Source: Triatoma infestans (taxonomy: Eukaryota > Arthropoda > Insecta > Hemiptera > Reduviidae). From it: 64,000 bases of DNA. The position numbers and the translations under genes are program-made. The notes beneath the pieces were generated by a model. The model worked only from the letters and a program-made list of their open reading frames with translations, searched no databases and was not told the origin of the DNA. The stretch is taken from NCBI GenBank assembly GCA_011037195.1, contig JAAEAF010001946.1, positions 1 to 64,000 of the forward strand, given 5' to 3'. Within the stretch, counting starts at the first letter, position 1. Every line of letters starts with the position of its first letter. Shown here piece by piece: positions 21,770 through 33,507 of this stretch.

Positions 21770-22700
21770 ATGAAACAAATTGTAAACAGTAAGTTTAAAT
21801 GCAAACATTTGCTGACATATAATCAATCTACTGATTTTCGATTAAAATTTTTTTGTAAACAGCCGCCCTGCTATCGAATTGAAATAGGCCGCACCAATTT
21901 TGGCCGTTCAAAATGTCGACCACTTCTTCCTACGTTAACCGCGCTTTCCCCAACCATCTCACTCTATATTCACTTAAAATGGGACATACTCCTATGAAGT
22001 GGTATCCTCCATCTTCTATCTCCCGCAAATTTCGTAGTGTACATAGACCGGGCCCAACACCAAAAGGCTTATAGTTTTAAGTCCAACAATTGACATCTCG
22101 TCCGAAACAACACTAACATAAAGTGAAGTCTTATTGTTATCCGATAAATATGTCTGATAACATTCACTAGACAATAGTTTGCTATACAGAATGTAGTGCT
22201 GCAATCGGGATGCCACTGCCACCCAACTTTTTTTATAAGCTTCGTCAGTATAGCTAATTAGACTTGCCGCGAACTCCTTATAATTGTCACTATCTTAGAT
22301 CGTATTTACTTGCCTCATCGAGCCACCAATATCGATACCAATATATTTTATTAAGAATGATTTTCTGGGCTTTACGTATTTGATAATCGATCCTCCATCA
22401 AATTGAGGATTTTTAAAATATATATGAAATGCAGCTGTAGCGTGTATAGAAATGTAGGCCTCCGGCCAGTCTCCAAATTAAGTAATTGTGCGTAATTGGA
22501 GGGAGTCCAAATAATTTCTAAATAAAAAACCGATGCAGTTTTTTCCACATGTTTCACCCGCATAAAACCCCAAACCTGCGCTCTATAACATATAACAGCC
22601 AGTGATACGGATTCAAAAAGAGTGTACTTGGCTGATAATGGCACTCGTTTTTAACCTATATAACTGGGCCAGTTAGTATTTATCCCAATTTCGGCAACTG
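21770..22700 (-). mobile_element. LINE fragment (RT thumb and beyond)
   Basis: 'YRAQVWGFMRVKHVEKTASV' at about 22510-22590 corresponds to the family block (ILYGAxVWGxxxxxxxExxQ), and 'LLNLETGRRPTFLYTLQLHF' at about 22400-22470 to LxLETGRxPLxxxxLxLxxxY. Downstream minus-strand frames (22016-22222) carry 'LSDNNKTSLYVSVVSDEM', consistent with the C-terminal region. The fragment is frameshifted and 5'-truncated. Confidence 0.7.
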
Positions 22701-23155
22701 GGTCAGTTTTTCATTAAAATGTCTTTTTAACGCTAACTCCAATATTTGTAGAAGTTTACCACTCAATAGCTGTTCCCCTTCCTAGGTCCAGTGTTGCCGT
22801 CGTGCTAACTTACTCCAATTTCGAAACACCAGAATTTTTGATTTGATAAAAGTGATAGATATTTATGAATGTAGATACAGGAAGATTATAAGAATGAACT
22901 ATATATAGCCAGAAGGTTATAAGGAGGTGATAGTGATTAGGTGATTCTACTAACGGTGCATTATAGGATGAATATGTGCAGCTACTACTTACAGTAGTAA
23001 TTACTACGTGACTAATTTTCTTTAAAAAAATTGTAATATTTACGAATGTTTAGTTTGGGCAGGTCATAAAAAAGGTGGTAAGGGTTTTATACCTGAGCGG
23101 ACGTGTGTTTTATACCTGAAGTTTATATTTAAATTTAACTGGCAGATGTCTCAGA
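22701..23155. other. Gene-free stretch
   Basis: Nothing is recognised. Confidence 0.45.
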
Positions 23156-23159
23156 ACTT

Positions 23160-23827
23160 ACATAAAATCTTTTTCCCCTGTAAAATATAATTGAAACTTT
23201 CTTATCTATGATTTAATTATATTCGATTTTTAAAGAAAAAATCCTTTTTGCCGTTTTCGAGAAAAATAAAAAAAAAATAAAATGATATCTGTAAAGTCAG
23301 ATCCAATTTTCTTTAATTTGGAATTGTAGAAATGCTTCTGTATCTTTAGAGTGAGAACTTAATATTAATATATCGAGAGTCGTACTATAAAGGAAATATA
23401 TACTTTACTAGTCTTATAGAATCTTCAAAAAATGAAATTCCTCGGAATTAATATGTGTGAAATTTATGATTTATGTTCAAATATAAGTCGTATATACGTT
23501 TTATACGAAGTTTAAAGAAAATCGTTGGATCCTTTGTTTTAAAGAAAATTGCTAAAACTGAAAAATTAAGTAAAGTCTTCTGTTGATGGATTTTGTCAGT
23601 ACACTTCGTGTCAGATGCGATTGTGGTACCTAAAAGAAATACGAAGTTTCAACTTCCTGCGATATTTCAGTTTTTGAGATAGCTTGTCCACCACACACAT
23701 ACATGAGAACAACTTTACGCTAAAAATATTTTCTCTCAGTTTCTCTCAGAGGGGAAAACTCAGTTTTGAAAAGTTGACACGATCGCAATCAATACACTTC
23801 CTCTTAATAACAATAAGAGAAAGTAAA
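23160..23827 (-). repeat. R-family copy, moderately diverged
   Basis: It ends on the plus strand with 'gttgacacgatcgcaatcaa', then 'tacacttcctcttaataaca' and AAGAGAAAGTAA, the reverse of the R start. The 'aagtttcaacttcctgcgat' and 'gttttcgagaaaaataaaaa' blocks are in R order. Confidence 0.65.
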
Positions 23828-24211
23828 CAAGAAGAGGATATGAATAGTATTTCATGTTTTTAACACATGGACATTGATGCATATTTTATTAGCATATATG
23901 TATGTATGTATTTTCACTTAAATAATATCGTGAAAGAGAAAGTTAACACGAATGTCGTGCAATGTTGGACAGTGAACGCTGCACATCTTAACATGTATAT
24001 ATATATATATATCAAGGATTTATGTATAAATAAATATATAATATACGATATAAATGTAATACTCGCTAACTGTATATTACAGCTGTTAAATATATAATTA
24101 TATAATAATCTTATCTAATTACATGACCCTATTATCTAGAATTATATTTGCTTTAAATTCCTTTTTTATATTTCTTGCTAAAATAGACAAATTTTATTTT
24201 GTCACTTTTAT

Positions 24212-24440
24212 GCACTGCGATTTGAAAGATCCATTGTGCCGCCCGGAGCCTTCTCAGTGCGCTACCGGCTTCCGAGCAGCGTTCTCTAGCAGCAGACAAC
24301 ACTATCCATCACTGGACAATGTGCTATAGAGGCTCTTAAGAAGAGAAAATCTAAAGGCGGCATGCTGGATTCGAATCCGGGACCTCCGCGTTGCTAGTCC
24401 AGCGCGCGACCATTGGGGGTAATCCTTCCATTTTACTTTC
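24212..24440 (-). mobile_element. SINE-B copy 1, tRNA-derived
   Basis: Minus-strand order: a degraded A-box region, 'ctggactagcaacgcggagg', B box GGATTCGAATCC near 24370, the body 'ccagtgatggatag', then a tail with 'gcacaatggatctttcaaat' and CGCAGTGC. It agrees with copies at 59272, 61893 and 48831. Confidence 0.75.
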
Positions 24441-24599
24441 TCTTATTAGAGGGACCAAACCCTACGCTATCCAAAGCCTCACTGGGCCCATATAGCTACC
24501 CCAAGAAAAACAACAACAAACCGGGTCTAGAACAAATATTCAGACCCGGATCTAATCCATCTAAGATTCACCGCAGTCCGAATAAATCGGACAATAACT

Positions 24600-25425
24600 T
24601 CAAGGAGAAAATAGCCTAAGCTCTTCCACAGACATTCTGTTCCGACAAAAGGTCCTGAACCTAATTTCCTCACAACCCAGGCAATCAGTCATAAGATGGA
24701 TGGGTGTTTCCTCCTCTGTCTCACTCTACAAAATGAAACCGGCTGATCCCCATGCCCATCTCCTTAATCTACAATGTCCAGTAAGATATCCAATCAGATG
24801 CCTGAGAGAGCTCCATGAAAAACACAGCAACGTCTCACTAATGGCCTTGTCCGGACCTCCGTTGAGCATTTTGGACTGCCGAAAACCAACTGAGCTCATC
24901 CATAAGGATGATTGCTGTGAAGCTGTCCACGTCTGGAAGCCTGACAGACATGTACCAGAAAATACACCAACAGCAGGCTCGGGACCAATGAAAGGAAGAG
25001 AGGCGCCTAATTTGGCAAACCTATCCATCCACCTCCTCATTCCCAAAAATTCCCATGTGACATGGTACCCAGACTAGAAGCACATCCTTCAGAGAAGAAA
25101 GCTCTTCCAGTACATTTAGAACATTCTAACACCAACCTGGATGTGAAGACACATGAACTCAGCGCCTTCAGCGCAGCTTGGCTGTCCGAGCAGATACAAA
25201 CACCTTTTAAGTTAATGTTAAGTCCCCTCTCATCCAAGATACAACAAAGAATAGCATAAACCTCAGTCTGGAAGACTGTGGTCCATTCACAAAAGGTACT
25301 GCCAAATTATCTCCAGTCTCAAAATAGTCACCGGAAGTAATTATGAGGTATCACCCCAGACGGATCCAATCTTGACCAATCTTCCCTAGAAGGTAATCTG
25401 ACACTATAAGAATGCTCGAAATTTA
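24600..25425 (-). mobile_element. LINE fragment: RNase H domain to C-terminal knuckle
   Basis: Minus-strand pieces in order: 'VFQTEVYAI' (~25270), 'CICSDSQAALKAL' (~25190; the SDSQ aspartate is catalytic in RNase H), a damaged H-x-G/GNExAD region (~25040), 'DRFAKLGASLPFIGPEP' (~25010), 'LIGYLTGHCRLRR' (~24770), and 'ETEEETPIHLMTDC' (~24710; knuckle). Frameshifts lie between the pieces. It is 5'-truncated at about 25425, where R-family sequence begins. The plus-strand frames 24700-25259 are shadows. Confidence 0.8.
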
Positions 25426-25750
25426 CTTTTTCTTACTGCGGAAATTTTTCCCAAATTTTGGACTTGAATTTCCGCCAGATATAAATATTTTCAGGTTTCT
25501 TGTGTATGGAAAAAGTTTTTGGGGTAGATCTCTCTTGCTCTTCTCTCTCGGTATGTAGATGTGTGTGTGTGTCTGTGTGTGGGTGTCTCTTGTCTATCTG
25601 TCAGTCTGTCTTCAGTTTGTAAACAAAATAAACAAAATATCTCAAAAATGAAAATTCTTAGGTGACTCATACTTGATATTTTGTTTATGCACCATCACCG
25701 CAATCAACTGACCGGAATGTTTCGGACAAATCACCAACCGAAAATGCAAC
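25426..25750 (+). repeat. R-family copy, left part (split by an LTR-like insert)
   Basis: It starts TTTACTTTTTCTTACTG and follows R order through a (GT)n-rich block (25558-25585), 'atctcaaaaatgaaaattct', and 'tgatattttgtttatgcacc'. The homology stops at 25750 and seems to resume near 26130 ('tttttagcgattttcttaaa'). Confidence 0.6.
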
Positions 25751-26125
25751 TGTAATGGGATCCGAATCATTAAGATTCGTGGATTCGAGGAACCAAGATT
25801 CAAACATTAATTACTCTCTACCAAGGACAAAGGAGGGAGGGAGAATTCAATATGTAAAAGAGGCAAACTAACTCAGACAGGAAAAGCAGTTTTCGGCAGC
25901 CAGTCAGTCAATATCTAATGTACTTCTTCCTTCTCTGCCAGCCAGTCTGTCTCAATCTGTCCTTCAGTGCCTATATTCTATATATCAGTCTTTGTAGAAT
26001 TATATTATTTTATAATAATAGTGTTCGGTGATGAGCCAAAAGGAAAATAAAAAAAAACAGTGTTCAGTACTTAAACAAGTTTATTTCTTTACTTTTGCTT
26101 CAACTGCCTAAATCCATCCATCACA
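25751..26125 (+). repeat. LTR-like element, TGTAATG...ATCACA
   Basis: It begins TGTAATGGGATCCGAATC and ends CATCCATCACA, the same termini style as the solo LTR at 57126-57602. It contains 'ccagccagtctgtctc', shared with 48.1 kb. No clean target-site duplication: the flanks are caac and gcac. A solo LTR is inferred. Confidence 0.55.
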
Positions 26126-26615
26126 GCACTAAATTTTTTTATTTTTAAGTTTTTAGCGATTTTCTTAAAACAGACCAAAAACCAAATGTTTTCATGAAAT
26201 TTGATCCTATTTCAAGGGAGTCACAGCCATCTACAACCATCCACCTTGAAGTCACAGACGCACAAACATCCACCTAAACGTCACGTAAGACGTCACCGGT
26301 AGCATAACAATATTACTACCATAACTGCCTCACCTTTACACCCTAGGGAAGTCAAAACCTGTTTACTTGCCTCTAGCAGATCCAAAAAAGAGGAATTTAA
26401 GATTAGGCTTGACCACCATAAAAGCGAGAGCGTTTTTTATATAATGTTTTTATTTCTCAGTAGTAAAATATATTAGCTTTGCCAGGCACACCGCACCGCT
26501 TTATTAACCCTTAGGCTGCTATTCTTTCTCATTCTTGTTCTCACGTTTAATTAGTCCTGACGGTATCATCTGTGGTAAATTTATCTGTCTTAGCATGCAT
26601 ATTTCTGATGTTGCT

Positions 26616-26645
26616 GACCGGTTTTGGATTTTTATCCATCGTCAG
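26616..26645 (-). ncRNA. Hammerhead-ribozyme-like core, copy 4
   Basis: On the minus strand: CTGACGA, an extra T, stem II GGAT/ATCC with an AAAA loop, AAAA where GAAA is expected, then CCGGTC. The catalytic G12 is lost, so this copy should be inactive. Confidence 0.45.
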
Positions 26646-26700
26646 AGTAAAGAGTTACCAAGTTCATGTAGAGGGTTGACTTCAGCTTAATGTTTCTGTA

Positions 26701-26785
26701 CAAGGGGATTGGCACAATAAGCCTAATAGGTTGGCTGCGGTGTCTGGGTTGGAGTTCCCTTCCCCAGCGTCATTCTATTCTATTG
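26701..26785 (+). mobile_element. 85-bp LINE 3'-tail insertion
   Basis: Flanked by a 13-bp duplication TAATGTTTCTGTA at 26688-26700 and 26786-26798. It ends in 'gcgtcattctattctatt', the same ATTCT-type tail as the LINE at 59709. It is an extremely 5'-truncated retroelement copy. Confidence 0.7.
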
Positions 26786-26814
26786 TAATGTTTCTGTAAC
26801 TCACTACACTTGTT

Positions 26815-27686
26815 TGCCATGCCATCAGGACATCATACTGGCTCTCTAAGCGGACGACATAGCTATTTATGTCTCTCCTGGAGACTGGATACAATTGTTA
26901 ACGTTTGGATAGGGCTATGCTCTGCGTCGAGAGGTTCTGCAATAGTTGGAAAAGTTAAGATAAACTCATCCAAAACTGAGGCTATTTTATTCACCAGGCG
27001 CAGGCCGGAGTTGTATTGGCATGTCAGTTTCGGGGGTCAGCCAATACCTTGGTCTGCCACTGTTAAGTAACTACGCGTGGTTCTCGACCGGAGGCTCACC
27101 TTTACTAACCACATATGGGACAGAATCAGTAGGGGAAAGGCGTCTATACGAATGTTATGTCCCCTCGTTTTGTAGGTAGTCTAGCCTCTCCCAAGAGAAT
27201 AAGCTTTTGCTTTACAAGACAGTGGTTAGACCAATGTTATTATATGCCTGTCCCTGCTGGTGCTTGGCATGTCGACCCAGTGTTGCCTCGCTGCAGGTGA
27301 TGCAAAATAAGTTCCCAGGTATACCCGAATCCTAGACCTACACGTTTCTAAGAACATCGACTAATTTTCAAGAATATATCAGAGTTGCCACAGAGAAATT
27401 TTTTGAAAGGTGCAGCTTAAGCACTAATCAACTCTGCAGAGTAATAGGGGACTGTGACTTGGGGTGTGTGCTCAGGCACAGGAGAGTGAACAGCGCTATG
27501 CTATACAGAATTGGCCGCAAATAGCTTGGGTTTTTTTTTTAATTTTTCCCAAATTATTTATATATTAGACTTTAGACAATTGTAAATATTTACCTTTAGG
27601 AGGTTATAGCTGCTAAAACTGACACTCCTGGAGTCTTGTAAATTTTTGTATATTTATTGTGAATAAAGCATGATTGATGATTGATG
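26815..27686 (+). mobile_element. 5'-truncated Jockey-like LINE
   Basis: Flanking duplications ACTACACTTGTT lie at 26803-26814 and 27687-27698. The frame opens in the RT palm ('ADDIAIYVS'-like, about 26845), continues 'INSSKTEAILFTRRR' (~26960), 'VVLDRRLTFTNHI' (~27075), 'LLLYKTVVRPMLLYACPCW' (~27205) and 'LQVMQNK' (~27290), then a tail region. This is the classic Jockey palm/thumb order. There is no RNase H. The 3' UTR ends in 'tgattgatgattgatga' repeats. Several frameshifts are present. It is the youngest insertion in this nest. Confidence 0.85.
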
Positions 27687-27719
27687 ACTACACTTGTTGA
27701 CCGTATATGCTGGAGATTA

Positions 27720-28705
27720 TAAGCCCTCTCGGAAGTACGTTTTTTTTTTTAGCTTTAGACTCATCTTATGTCAACAAAAAATTGATAAAAATTCCAAGCT
27801 TGAAACAAATATTTGACACTAATATATAACTAGGTAAATTGATGGAGTTAAGAGTAGGTTTAATCTAAATATATTCACATTTAACATTCACAATTATCTT
27901 TTAAAATGAGGCTACAACTTAAAAAGAATATTGAAGAAATAAGCAAGAGTTAATTACTTGCTTGCTGTTTAACATTTAGTATACAAAAATTATCTAGTAA
28001 AAATAATGACAGCAAATAAAAGTACTTTGAAAGACTCTGTCTGCCCTTTTAATTGAGAATGTAATAATTATTAGTAGCTATTTAATATTAAACAAATAAA
28101 ATAATCCAATGAGTATCGATTATGTTTTATTGTATGAAACTCATGCTAGCCATTCTGTATATTATAATCGTTATAGATTACTTACGATAATAATACTATT
28201 ATCGCTATACAATAATCTCATTATCTACTTTTTATCAAATGTTTATTTATATTTGTCCTGAGATTATTTTTAAATTTAATACAAGGTATATAGTGTAGTT
28301 TGCATTCTTTATCCATGAACTTTACTAATGTTTAAATAAATTGTTAGGCAATCAAGAAAAAAAATTCTTTTTCTACTAATGTACGTAATATATAGGCTCA
28401 GGTTGGTTGTTGCAGAACAAGGTTAAAACTTTGCAACTTCAATAACCAAGCAACAGATCAGCGGATTGTTAACTAGAGCATGTTAACCTGACCTCCTCCA
28501 GTAAACACGCACCCCAGAAAGGCTTTGCAACATGTTTCTGTCCCTCTCTCTCATCCCCTTTCATTATTTTATATTCTTAGCTAATTATTTCTGTTCTGGT
28601 AAGTTCCTCAATTGTAACCAATTGGAGTTGTATCTTCTTCAATTGTAGATCCATTTTATTTTTTCACAAACAATCTGGTATGAAATTGACAAATTTACTT
28701 GAAAC
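27720..28705. other. Gene-free AT-rich stretch
   Basis: Nothing coding is seen. A 'ggttgttgcagaac'/'aactttgcaac' local repeat lies near 28405-28440. Confidence 0.5.
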
Positions 28706-28711
28706 TTATAA

Positions 28712-29802
28712 TTACTTTCTCTTACTCCTAGTAAGAGGAAGTATTGTAAGAGAAAGAAGTAGTAAGAGGAAGTATTGTACGAGATATCGTGTCAAATTTT
28801 CGATATCAAGTTTTCACCGGAAATATCCGTTTTGAGGTCTCCTGAGTTCAAAAAAGTGATTTTTAGCAAAAGGTTTGTGTGTGTATGTATGTATGTGAAC
28901 AGCATAGCTCAAAAACGAAAAATCGCAGAAAGTTTAAAAATGATATTCCGTTTGGGATGAATTTATAATGGGATCCCGACAGTGCGTTATCTGTTAAAAT
29001 TCCTCAACCGGAAGTACCACTTTACTGAAGGTTTTTTTTCTTTTTCACTTTTTTGCAGTTTTCCCAAAAATGGTTCCAACGATTTTCTTTAAACGGGTAT
29101 ATCAACTAAATAATACAAAGATATACACTTTTTATTTGTAACATTTCTCTGGGAAATTGCACTTAAGATCACTTTTAGGGGAGTGGTGGGGTTAGGTTGC
29201 CCTCTAAAGTGCTATTTCAGTTTTTTATACAATTCTGCCATCTAATTCATATATTATCTATCTAATAATCTATCATCCAAATATTATTAATTAGTATTAA
29301 ATATGTTGTTGAAATTCCGAGTTTAAAAAAAAATCGGATGACCGGAAGTGCGTTTTTTTTTGTGAAAAGTATTTTTCAGCTGGCTATTTTTCTAAAACGG
29401 CTCCAACGATTTTCTTTAAACTAAGTATGTGAACTACACATATAAAGAGCTACAACTTTTATATGAAACATTTCTCTGGGTAAACTCATTGAAGCGGGCT
29501 TTTGGGGGAGGGATAGGGTTGTTTGTGTCTCTAAAGTGCTATCTTAGTTGTTTATACAATCAATCCTACTATCTAAAAAAAAAAATTAATTAGAAATAAA
29601 TAGATTGCCAAAATTCCGAGTTTCACGGAAATTATTAAACCGGAAGTATGTTTTTTTTACTGAATAGTTTTTGTAAGTTTTTTTTCCATAAAAAGACCGA
29701 CGAATTTCATTAAATTTTGTATAGTAAATTGTAAAGTTTGTCAATTTTGAAAACTTTAGTAAGAGAAAGTTTGTATATGAGTTAATTTCAGACGAGATTT
29801 TT
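28712..29802 (+). repeat. R-family repeat, near-complete copy
   Basis: It opens TTACTTTCTCTTACTCCTAG like the copy at 8241 and then carries a local duplication of 'gtaagagaaagaagtag' at 28745-28780. Both internal G-rich modules are present ('gggagtggtggggttaggtt' and 'gggggagggatagggttg'). It ends GTAAGAGAAAGTTTG, then CAGACGAGATTTTT. Confidence 0.75.
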
Positions 29803-29879
29803 CTTATTTTATTTTTAATGTTTAGAGTTGTCTTCAGCGTTTTATCCATGGAGGAATCTAATGTTAATAAAATGACTTA

Positions 29880-30240
29880 GGAGGGAAAGCATGACTTCAT
29901 TTCCCCCTCCGAAAATCTCCCTGAAATAAATTTTCTCTGAAAAAAGTTTCAGTCAAAAGTAATAATAGAGGTTTCAGTATGTATTATTATACCAAAAAGA
30001 CCTTGGTTTCTTCATGCGCAAAATCGCAGAAAACTGAAAGAACTGTATAGTAAAGTCGGAATTTCGATCAAATGATTTTCTTCAAACTCTCAATTTTAAA
30101 GAAACACATTTACAAATTGTCAAAAACAGCTATAACAATTTCCATTCAACTTTGCATAATTAATTACAGATCCAAATTTTTATTAACAATATTTTTCCGA
30201 AAATATTTTACTTCGAAACTAAATAAACTAGTTGATTATA
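29880..30240 (-). repeat. R-family remnant
   Basis: 'gcgcaaaatcgcagaaaact' near 30016 and 'gattttcttcaaactctcaa' near 30073 follow reversed R order. The open frame 30072-30263 is inside it. Confidence 0.45.
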
Positions 30241-30429
30241 TTTTGAGAGTAAATAATCGCTGATCTCTTATCTCTTTAATCTTTTTTATTTTTTTTTCAA
30301 TACATTCAGAAAAGTTTTACCTGGGTAATTAAGCGATGCCCATCATTCCAATCTTACTGTTTTTTTATCTTTTTCGTATGAAATTTGAAGAAAAAACAAT
30401 TATTATAACTTTCAAGCAATTTTTACATT

Positions 30430-30830
30430 CTCTTACTACTTGAAAGAGCAATTCTTCCGGTCATTTTCTAAATTGAGTTTTCACCGGAAATACATGTATT
30501 GAGGCCCTCTGAGTATAGTTGTTGATGCCTTGCATTAGTAAAGAGAGAATAATAAATTCTCTTCATTAGTGAGCAGAATAATAGTAATAATAAAAATTAA
30601 GAAAGTAATACAAGAGACCAAAATGGATACCAGTTGACTCAAGACAGAAGAAGGTCTTAGAAAAAGGAATGTATTACTAATACCAGGAGAAATAGTCACT
30701 AATACACACAACTTTCTCTCACACCAGTTTTCAAAATTGTAGTTGACAAATTTTAGAGTGGTGTGTACCAAATTTGATGACATTCGTTGGAGTTCATCGA
30801 AATCTTAAAAAAAATATTCAGTAAGTGTCT
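30430..30830 (+). repeat. R-family terminal pieces, deleted centre
   Basis: 'acattctcttactacttgaaagag' through 'gagttttcaccggaaatac' (30426-30495) is the R start. 'aactttctctcacaccag' (30709-30726) is an R-terminus-like block on the other strand. Rearranged. Confidence 0.45.
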
Positions 30831-30889
30831 GATCTTGTCAAACAAAGCGGTAAGTGGACTGTATTTGATAGGGTGTAGTTCTTAATGCG

Positions 30890-31479
30890 GGGAAACAGAG
30901 AATACTAATTCAAATAAGCATGAATAATAGAACGCTTACCTTGCAAGATGTGGACACTGGCTTAACAACGCTCCAAGGAAAGGGATCCTAAAAGGAAAAG
31001 AGAGTCGACTCCCCCCTCCCTCTGGCCACAGATACCTTTGTGAACGTAGATGGTGTCCTCCAGTCTAAAAGGCGAGCCGATTGAAGGCCAAGTAGGCATA
31101 AGTATGTTCCTTTGTATAATGTACCGTACTTAAGCGGGGAACATGCGGTGCAACGAGAATAACGGAAAACTGCGTACCCGTGAAAATGCGGTGTAACGAA
31201 AGAGGCGAGAAACGGCACGCCCGTATACTTTGCGGTAAACTAACAGAGAGAAAACGAAATGCACTTAACATGCGGGGTAGCACCGTGGAAAATATAGAGC
31301 ACTTCCGCGCGTGTACGAGCGTATAGTACAACAGTTTTCGAACAGAACTACTACTAGTAGTAGATTCGAGGTGAAACCGGATAATGTGCAATCGGAAGTT
31401 ATCGTAATTACGAAGTGACATATGTGTTGCAAAAGGTTTACATTGGGAGACAAAAAGGCGTCGGGAGATTAAACAGTAA
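30890..31479. other. GC-richer unidentified block
   Basis: The block is visibly richer in CpG than its neighbours, with an imperfect ~50-bp tandem repeat at 31145-31240 ('gcggtgcaacga' / 'gcggtgtaacga' and 'acccgtgaaaatg' / 'gcccgtatac'). Minus-strand frames of 61-140 codons cover it, without a motif. It ends where an R copy begins. It may be the end of a transposon. Confidence 0.35.
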
Positions 31480-32335
31480 GAGCGCACTTCCGGTTTACTA
31501 ATTTTCTTGAAACTAGGAATTTTGGCCCTCTATTTATTTCTAATAAATTTTGTTTGGATGGTAGAATTGTATAATCAACTATGATAGCACTTTAAAGAAA
31601 AACATAAACCTCTCACCCTTACCCAAAAAAACCCCCTTAAATGACTTCACCAGGAGAAATGTTTCAAATAATAGTTGTAGCACTTTATATGTGTAGTTCA
31701 CATAACTAGTATAAAGAAATTCGTTGGAGCCGTTTTCTTGAAAACACAAATGAAAACCAAAAAAAAAAAAATACATTTCAATAAAAACGCACTTCCGGTT
31801 TTTTTATTTTTTTTTTACTCGAAATTTCAACAACATATTTAATAATTCTAATTGATATTATTTTGCTGATAGAATTGTGTAATAAACTGAAATAGCACTT
31901 TAGAGGACAACCTAACCCTACCCCTCCCCTAATAGTGGCCCTTAAATACATTTTCCCAGAGAAATATTACAAATAAAAATTGTTGATCTTTGTGTGAGTA
32001 GTTGATTTACTAAGTTCAAAGAAAATCGTTGGAGCCATTTTGGAGATAATTGCAAATAAGTGAAAAAAAAAAACATTCTATAAAGTGGTACTTCCGGTTG
32101 AGGAATTTTGACCACTGACCTACTGTCAGATCCCATGGTGATGCTCAAACGGAATATTAAGTTTGAACTTTCTGTGATTTTTTCATTTTTGAGCACACAC
32201 ACACACAGGCCATTTACTAAAAACCAATTTTTTTGGACTCAGGGGATCTCGGCACAGATATTTCCGGTGAAAACTCGATGTCGAAAATTAGACACGATTA
32301 CAGTACTTCCTCTTTACTACGAGTAAGAAAAAATA
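31480..32335 (-). repeat. R-family repeat, long copy in reverse
   Basis: The reverse complement of R from 'cacttccggtttactaattt' to GACACGATTACAG, then TACTTCCTCTTTACTACGAG. Both modules are recognisable ('cctcacccttaccc' and 'cctaaccctacccctccc'). The outermost ~60 bases of the other end are missing. Confidence 0.75.
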
Positions 32336-32814
32336 AAAAGTTTTTAATTGTCTATTTTAGAAAAATTATTAAAAACACAAAACTTTTTTGTTTATTGATA
32401 TAAAATTTGGCAAGAATTAAATAATTTGAACAGATCAAATGATGATTGTAATTAGTTGAATACATCCTTGTAACGTTCTATTGTAATAATAGATTCCATA
32501 TAATATAATTTACAATTTAATGATGTGTTGGAGACCTCATGGGTTAATATTAATTTGATTCTATATTACCTGAATACCTTACTAATGCCTATTGTAAATT
32601 TATTGTGAATCCATTTCTCAGTTCAGTGATGCCCGTTGGAATTTCAAATATAATAACCAAGTTGGTTTCATCAATTAGTAATTAACTGTAATGGTATATA
32701 TAGTTAACATATTATTCAGTACCGTTTCATTTACTTAATTGAATACAACTCCACACCAATTTGGAATTAACTTTGTAAACTTGGTCTTGCAGCGTGGCTT
32801 TCGGAATAAGTAAC

Positions 32815-33350
32815 AGTCCTCCTTAGCACATTATATCTATCATAGCCACAACCTCCGCTTGAAACACTGTAGCATACTTACCTAAGCCTATCCTATGAAT
32901 TTTAAGCTTAAAGCAACAAATTCTGGCTCCAACTCCTTTCATAGTTTTATAGCTGTCGAAATAAAGGACTAGGAAAAATCTATAATACAATATAAGAGGT
33001 CCCCTCGCGATCATTTTTATCTATCTGATATGGTAATTCGGAAATTATTTCTGAAATCATGGTTTGGAACGCATAGGATCAAGTCCAATATCATTTTATC
33101 AACATATTTTCATGAACAGATAAATATTGCCTAATAATAGGTACGCGCCTAATATATGCTTGTGAGCACCTCCTTGGTCTCATTTTGTAGGCATGCTACT
33201 GATGGGAACCTGAAGTATATACAATTATTTTGCCTACTTTTAGCAGGTAGAGAGGGCTTTACGTCATTACTGAGGGCTATATCTCCAAGCCAGAAATACT
33301 ATAGATACGACAAAGAAAAGGTATAAGTTCATCCAAAACCTGTGTGGAAG
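32815..33350 (-). mobile_element. LINE fragment: RNase H start
   Basis: 'LYFDSYKT' at about 32950 stands for the RNase H YTDGSKT block, with the first catalytic aspartate in place. It is followed by 'GVGARICCFKL' and 'GKYATVFQAEVVAM' (family ATVFQAEVxAI, catalytic E). Upstream, broken frames give 'RRCSQA', compatible with the linker before RNase H. It is truncated on both sides. Confidence 0.7.
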
Positions 33351-33507
33351 TACTGAATTGGATTTTTTTCTCATCTTTAAGTCAAAACTATAGGCGCAGA
33401 ATGGAAGTCACAAAAATTAGTTAACGATACTGGGGGGGGGCTTCAGAATTTTTGAAAAAATTTAGAAAACATTACTTTCTATTGAATATGTGCATAGATA
33501 ACATCAG

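Larger units (their letters stand above)
26555..26802 (-). mobile_element. Single-arm copy of the hammerhead-bearing element
   Basis: 'gcatgcatatttctgatg', 'ctgaccggttttggattttt' and 'gagggttgacttcagcttaa' match the arm of the palindrome at 33508-33765. It is interrupted at 26700 by an 85-bp LINE tail and again at 26814 by a LINE, and resumes after 27698. Confidence 0.6.

Noticed and set aside
24700..25259. Plus-strand ORFs opposite the LINE RNase H fragment
   Set aside because: They are antisense shadows of the minus-strand LINE frames, which carry the SDSQ and LTGHC motifs.
25751..26125. Target-site duplication for this LTR-like element
   Set aside because: The flanks (caac and gcac) agree at only two of four positions, so the ends remain provisional.
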